From Fagopyrum homotropicum (Eukaryota > Streptophyta > Magnoliopsida > Caryophyllales > Polygonaceae): 64,000 nt of DNA. The notes under the pieces are model-generated. The model saw only the letters and a list, made by a program, of their open reading frames with translations. It had not been told where the DNA came from and ran no database searches. Positions 58,303 through 64,000 of this stretch are shown here, in pieces. The stretch covers positions 113,108,320-113,172,319 of the forward strand of contig BSWB01000003.1 in the NCBI GenBank assembly GCA_033239125.1, in the 5' to 3' direction. The translations under genes and the position numbers were made by a program. How positions within the stretch are numbered: the first letter of the stretch is position 1; the number at the start of each line of letters is the position of its first letter.

Positions 58303-61300
58303 TCTGGGTTGGCAACAATGGCACTTGAAATCTTCTGAAAGACCAAATGTATAAAATAACTAGAACCCGAAAGGGGTCTAAAATTTTCAAAACGGATTTA
58401 TGTTTTCACACGCGCGCATAGTCGGGTTGTTGGGTTAGTAGTACGTTGGACCACCATCGCTCTCCGTGGATCTCTACAACTTGGATCGATATGAGTTAGC
58501 ATATTGATTTATTATGATGAGTATTAATGTATGTTATATATATATGTGTATGTGTAATATGTTAGTATCCTAAAGGATATATAATATCCTTTGGTTGTGA
58601 TATCATGAAGCGATTATCGCCTCATGATAAATCGATAGCAGACTTGAAGAGTTTTTAACACGAGACAAAGGACTCGGATCTTGGATCAAGTATTATACTC
58701 GGTTGGGCATCCTAGTAACCCTTGTTAACCATCCAAAGAACTAATAGGCGAAGAAGTAAAGATGTGCAGATAATTTTCACCATAAGTACAATCAAATGAG
58801 GAAGAATTCCCGAGTCAACTCAGATAGAAGAAATAGAAGGTCATACAAGGGACTGGGTTGTATGAGGCTTAGAGATGAATTATAAGAACCATGCAAGAGA
58901 CTACAAAAGTGCGGAGTAGAGGTAACAATATTGGAACGAGCCAAGTAGAATTGAGTACAACCAAGATTGTGGAATCAAGGACATTACCATCGAGGCGGAT
59001 GCCCCATAGACCATTATGGGCATGAGAAACCAGAAGAGACAAAGTGTCAATCCGGGTGCGAGAATCTAAGGTGCACGGAATGAAGACCTACAATTGAGTG
59101 TAAAAGCGAAAAGGCAGACTCCACAAGCGTGGGGAGGTTTTGACCTCCTCAGAGATATAAGTAGTTTAAAAGAAACCGCGACGCCAATATCCAAAGAATG
59201 GAAGCCTGTAGTAGGGTCAACGGAGTTTCATGAAGGTGATATTACCACTAACTCCAGTGAAGAAATCTGTATGGGAGAACGGCCATGCTAGACTTGAGAG
59301 TCCAGGGTAACTCGAATTATCACGGGACCTAAGCCATCAACACAGATGGTCCATGCAAAAGGAACTGTAAGAGGATGATCATTACGGCCATAAGAATTTC
59401 AAAGACGCTTGCAAGCTATCGTGAAAACTTGAAACGACTATTTATGCCAGATGAATGACACAATCAGACTAGAGAAATGGAGTTAGCCTATAAGAAGCGG
59501 AACGGTGGATGGTAGAACGAACTAAAGAGGTATAAAAGGATTGTTGTGAGCAACTGTTTACTACTAGCTAAGGAAATTTTGACAGATCACAATTTACACG
59601 GAATGGAGAGATACAACTTAACGTAAGAGCGAAGGGTAGACTTCACAAGCCTGGAGACATTTTATCTTCTTTAAAAGATAAGAATTCTAAACGGAATCAC
59701 AACGCCAATATCGAAAGGATCGAAGCCATGTAACATAGTCAATAGAGATTTGGCGAAAATATTACAAACAACACCGATTAAGGAACCTGTGCTTGTGAGA
59801 ATCGTGTGGTGGACTAAAGAGTCCAAGGTAAGCCCCATTTATAACTAAACATAGGTCATCAACATAGACGGTCCCTGTAAAGGGACTACAATTGGGAGGT
59901 AATTAAAAGTCATCGGAACTACAAGACGCTTACCACCTATCGTGGAGTGTTAGGAACAACCTTTAACGTCAGTCGAATAGCACAGTGACACTTGAGAAAG
60001 AAAGTTGTCCCAAAGGAAGAAGAAGAGTGAAAGATAAGACGAACTAAAGAAGGATAAAAGGATTAATCTAGTAGGTGATGTGCACCAAAAGTTTAATACT
60101 AGTAGGTGATGTGCACCGAAAGAGAAGACGAACTAAAGAAGGATAAAGAGAAACGTTTTAAGGGTTACTCCTTGGGTGGTTAAGATCAAACTCCGGTCGA
60201 GTCTGGTAGTTTGGATCCGTGCTAAGAGAATTAAGAAAGTAAACGGAAGAAGTTGTTCTCCAATCGTTATTTTGTTTCATTAAGGCAATTAAGGAAGGTA
60301 CTTGGTACTTCATCCGGTTAGGACTTATGGTACAATTGGAAGAAAGAGTTTGAGGTTAATCACTTGAGACTCACAGAAAATGTCCTTATGATTAATGAGT
60401 GACAACAGGATAAGCAGAGTAGCACAGCGGAAGCGTGGTGGGTCCTAACCCACAAAGCAAGAAGCTCAAGGGTACTGATGGATGTCGTGTCGAGTTTAAG
60501 ATGGTGAAATGCATTCTAGTTGGAAGAAACGTGAGATAGGCTATGTGAGTGACTGGAAATGTTATACGGAAACTTATGTGCATGTAGAGGTAATAGAAGG
60601 AGACTGGTACCCTATTATGGATCCGAGTGAAGAGTGATGGCTTTCTTACAGGTTGCCAGACAAGTAGTTTTTGAATTCTATACTAATGGAATACTCTAGA
60701 GTGAGTTTTCCGGATGGATTAGGAAAGAAATAATGATGTAATAAAATTATTGTGCATGGTCTGCACTAGAAAGCTCAAAGTGAGTAACTACCATCCTGAG
60801 TCAAAGATACATAAGAAAGAGAAGCGACAAGAGCATACTTGTAACCTAGTAACCGTGCTTAAAGAAAGCATAATCTCGGAGTAGATTTTATGTGTAACAT
60901 TATGTCGGAACAGAGCCCAGTTGCATTTTGAGTTAAAGGGATATTACTAGCCCGATAAAAGTGGATGGTACAAGAGTTCAACGTTGACAGTGTGTTAGTA
61001 TGTATCGAGCATTTATGATCAAATAATTGTGATATAGGATCGCTTTGTGTCTAATACCGTCATTCCGGACATATTCTATATCACTTAAGGTCTTGGGTAA
61101 TGCGTGGGAAGCCTGGGTTAGAGCTAACGATATATTAGAGATCTATAAATAATATAACAATGTCAAGTGAACAAAGAGGATGACCACTAGATTTGATCTT
61201 ATTTGTCTCGAGTGTTAGACCGTAAAAGGGTAAAGGGACGATTCCTTACATGAGGAATAAGATGAGTGAGTAATATTAAAAGACAAGACCAAGTGGGTTG

Positions 61301-62209
61301 TGATACGAAGAGCATTGAGCACTTGGTAAGTGTTGGTGGATGTCCAAGACCTTGGACCTGATTGTGTAGTCAGAACCTTTTTAGAAGGCCGGAAGCAAGT
61401 GGTCATGACGAAGGGAAAAAGTTGAATAAATCATTTTCTGTAGGGTCCTTACAGGATCTAGAAGTGAGTTGTGTAAGACAACCATTAGAAGTTTTAAAAG
61501 CGGTTTAAAAGTGACTGATGGACTAGTACTCCTCACCCTATTGGAGAGTGCAGCTTCAGTTTTCCACAGAGACTAAGTTTGGGAACTGAGTTTGAGATTT
61601 TTAGTTGGAGAAATACCTACCAGACATGAGTTAGGTGATCAGATTAGAGGAGCAGACAGTTGAGCCGGATGATACCGGTGAGATATCCGGTAACCACTCT
61701 AGAACGTGGTGGCAGACGCTTGTGATGTAAATACCTGAAAAGATTTAAGATTCAGTGGTTTTAGGAAAAGCTGATAAGGCTACCTAAGATATCGGGATAG
61801 TAAATGACGTAACCTTTCAAAGACCTATGTAGCGATAGTTGTAACCTCGGGAGTGACGAGTTAGGGCTTGACCTTGTATGTGTGATATTGTTTGACTACT
61901 TGTTCATTTCATGATTGAGTGCTTAGTTAGTGATGTGTGATTTTGGTAACCTTGATGTGCGGGATACTTAGATGTGGAAACGATGAGACTTTTGAGTAGT
62001 GATCAGATATACCCGTTTAGTGCCTTGAAGGCCGATCAGGATTGTCTTACCCTAAGTTTCGGGATGAAACTTATTGGTAAGGGGGAATTGATGTAATACC
62101 CGGAAATTTTCTTCCGACTAGTCCCGAAACAATAAGAACTTGACCGATTATGACGTTTTCGGCGCTTTAGTTCTATAGTATGGATTCTGACATTATGTTG
62201 TCTTCTTTT
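58303..62209 (+). pseudogene. Element C ruined interior with internal duplication
   Basis: No long frame. Near 61620 and 61650 there are remains of the block before the chromodomain (KYLPDM, then EPDDT). Near 61690 comes YPVTTLERGGR and near 61730 KRFKIQW, matching the chromodomain of element A in order. About 400 bp at 59090-59500 reappear, diverged, at 59620-60000, a period near 536 bp. RT and integrase catalytic motifs are not found. Confidence 0.6.
62054..62209 (+). other. Extra pre-PPT hairpin, polypurine tract and LTR start
   Basis: AAGTTTCGGGATGAAACTT (62054-62072), GTAAGGGGG, then TGTAATACCCGGAAATTTTC at 62092. This is a full copy of the junction normally found once at a 3' LTR, 155 bp ahead of the real one. 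The LTR piece (62092-62208) differs from element C's own LTR after about 17 bases. Confidence 0.75.
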
Positions 62210-62246
62210 AAGTTTCGGGGCGAAACTTATTTTAAGGGGGTACTGA
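62210..62246 (+). other. Element C pre-PPT hairpin and polypurine tract
   Basis: AAGTTTCG-GGG-CGAAACTT (62210-62228), then TTTTAAGGGGGTACTGA before the 3' LTR. Nearly identical to element A. Confidence 0.85.
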
Positions 62247-64000
62247 TGTAATACCCGGAATTTTTATTCAGTTTAATTCCGAAGCAAATCGGACTTCGTG
62301 CCGTTGACGGTTTTCCATTCTATCTAGTATTTCCTTCTTCACGAATTTTATCATTTAATGTAGAATTTAATTCACATAAAATGATAAAATTGTATCAAGC
62401 TCTAATTCTTATAATTATTTATCATTTTATGTAGAATTTAATTCACATAAAATGATGGATTTATATCAAACCCTAGTTATTATAATTCATTCTTATCGAC
62501 GACTTTAGACGAGATCATGACAAGCTGTGACGAGATCATGACTAAGCTGAGACGAGGCCATGACAAAGCCCGACAAACCTGTGACAAACTCATTCATGGG
62601 CCTGACAAGGCCATGACGAGTTTTGACAAGTTTTTGACAAACTATTCAGCCCATTCTTTCCTACCTTGCTTCAACCCACATTCTTTCTTTTTTTTTTTTT
62701 CTTGTTTCAGCCCACTCTCCCTTGCTCCAGCCCACATACCTATTGCTACTCGGCCCAACTGTGAGAGACGCCTTGCCCTAGCGCCTTGTGGACAGCTGCA
62801 CGCCAAGGATCACGACGTCTCTTCACGTCTCTCCCCATCACGTATACCTGCGTTTCCCTTCACGCCAAGCCAGCAACCGCCTCCCCTGCTTCTCCTGCCT
62901 TGCTGCATCTCGCCCTAACTAACGCCACACGTTGCAACCTACACCACAGCGCCACCATGGATCTATCCTCGTCGTCGGCACACAGCACCACACCTTCGTC
63001 TATCTTGCACACGAAGGCCATTACCGGCGAGTTCTGTGGTGTTCTCCGCCTTCATCCACCAAGCTGCAACCGGTGGTTTCATCTCCCTTGCTCAGTGGGT
63101 CGGACATCCCTCCTCGAGCCAGGAACACAACTAGGTTGCAACGCCTCTTCGGGCCCAACCAAACTCAGCAGACCTCCTTCTATTTGACCTACAGAACAAC
63201 AACACAGATTCACGATCCCTGGAACCACATCCGACTCTCACTCTCCCTTCGACTGCATTGGGTCGACAACAGTAGCAGAAGCTCCCCGACGCCTCCTCCA
63301 GTGACAGCAAGTAGCAGCAGAATTCGTGTCATCTTCATGCCTTCGAGTCTCGGAATCGGGTAAGGCTTGTACCCCTTGCTACACTACACTTCAGTCTACT
63401 TCTTTCCTTGCCCAACATGGACCAGTTTCGTCTTTAAACCTACTCAGAACAACTATAGAAGAGCTGTACAGATTCATGCGTTTTTCTGAGTTTTCGGAAT
63501 TGGAAAACAGTCAACTTTGGGTCAAGATTTGAGTAAGTTATACTCCTCATTTATTGCTGAATTTTGGATATGTTGTAGTCAGTAGTATATAGTAGATCAT
63601 ACTAAAATTTGGGAAGAATTGGAGTTACAGTTTGAGAGTTATGATGTTGCAAAGTGGACTCCTCATGCAGTTTTTGTATATGTGCTGAGTGTTGGGGAAA
63701 ACAGCAAGTGATGCTGTTTTGTGAGATGGTTTTGAATAAGCTCTTGATCTCCGTTGGGCTTGAATTTTGGATATGATATAGTTGACATATTGTTGTAGAA
63801 CATATTAAAATTTGAAAGTTTAGATAGTGTGCTGCTTGTTAAGTGTTGTTACCAACTTTAGAAATTTTTGTAGAAGCCATGCTTTAACAGTTTTAAGAAA
63901 TTCTTTCTCCTATAAGTAAATGGGATATCATAGATGGTCTAGGGAATTATTTCGGAATTTTTATAAGATTATTCGAATTTTATATTTGAAGCTGTAGTTG
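62247..64000 (+). repeat. Element C 3' LTR, partial
   Basis: Matches 55516 onward with about two percent change by eye, including small indels near 62690-62740. The window ends within it. Confidence 0.92.

Larger units (their letters stand above)
55516..64000 (+). mobile_element. Element C: decayed Gypsy chromovirus, runs off the window
   Basis: 5' LTR 55516-58287, interior 58288-62246, 3' LTR from 62247 to beyond 64000. Ends TGTAATACCC and GTGTTACA, with initiator Met primer site. The interior is about 3.96 kb and nearly unreadable, with only C-terminal pol traces. It is a sister of A and B by LTR palindromes, primer site and pre-PPT hairpin. Confidence 0.9.

Overview
The window is nuclear DNA from a flowering plant, most likely a eudicot. 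One host gene is intact: a 29-exon plant-type GH38 alpha-mannosidase on the minus strand (16807 down to 8383), with short AT-rich introns. Most of the rest is transposable elements in several age layers. I see no bacterial genes, tRNA, rRNA or CRISPR. The species cannot be named from the sequence.

Layout. 1-1900 is AT-rich DNA without a gene. 1920-5860 is a broken non-LTR-type retroelement: an N-terminal zinc-finger-like part, a reverse transcriptase (RT), and a C-terminal domain resembling a restriction-like endonuclease. 5881-7498 is a solo LTR of Athila/Tat type with target-site duplication (TSD) TTACT, sitting inside a GGGTTACTTC minisatellite. 8383-16807 is the mannosidase gene, with a G-box region upstream. 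17442-19902 is an unusual tandem array. In it, a plant snRNA-type promoter and a degenerate U2-snRNA-like 5' end are followed by long 25-bp minisatellites whose unit is a perfect hairpin.

19903-28456 is a Ty3/Gypsy chromovirus (element A, minus strand) with recognisable gag-pol, inactivated mostly by C-to-T type stop codons; one LTR is cut short. 28457-37095 is a decayed plant L1 LINE with an RNase H domain, split by a 968-bp Helitron-like insertion. 37096-38863 holds the LINE's far flank, an AT microsatellite and LTR debris. 38869-55337 is element B, a chromovirus relative with 2.9-kb LTRs and TSD CATGA. Its coding region is in ruins, and its 3' LTR hosts a young nested Athila-type element (D, 46271-52769). 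55516 to the window end is element C, related to B, with 2.77-kb LTRs and a similarly ruined interior; its 3' LTR runs off the window.

How the parts relate. A, B and C share their ends (TGTAAYRCC...GTTACA), an initiator-Met tRNA primer site, a hairpin just before the polypurine tract, and several conserved LTR palindromes. B and C have fairly similar LTR pairs but almost no readable protein, so they were probably copied in trans by an element like A. D carries only one odd ORF and looks non-autonomous too. The U2-like/hairpin-minisatellite array is the feature I find hardest to match to a described family.
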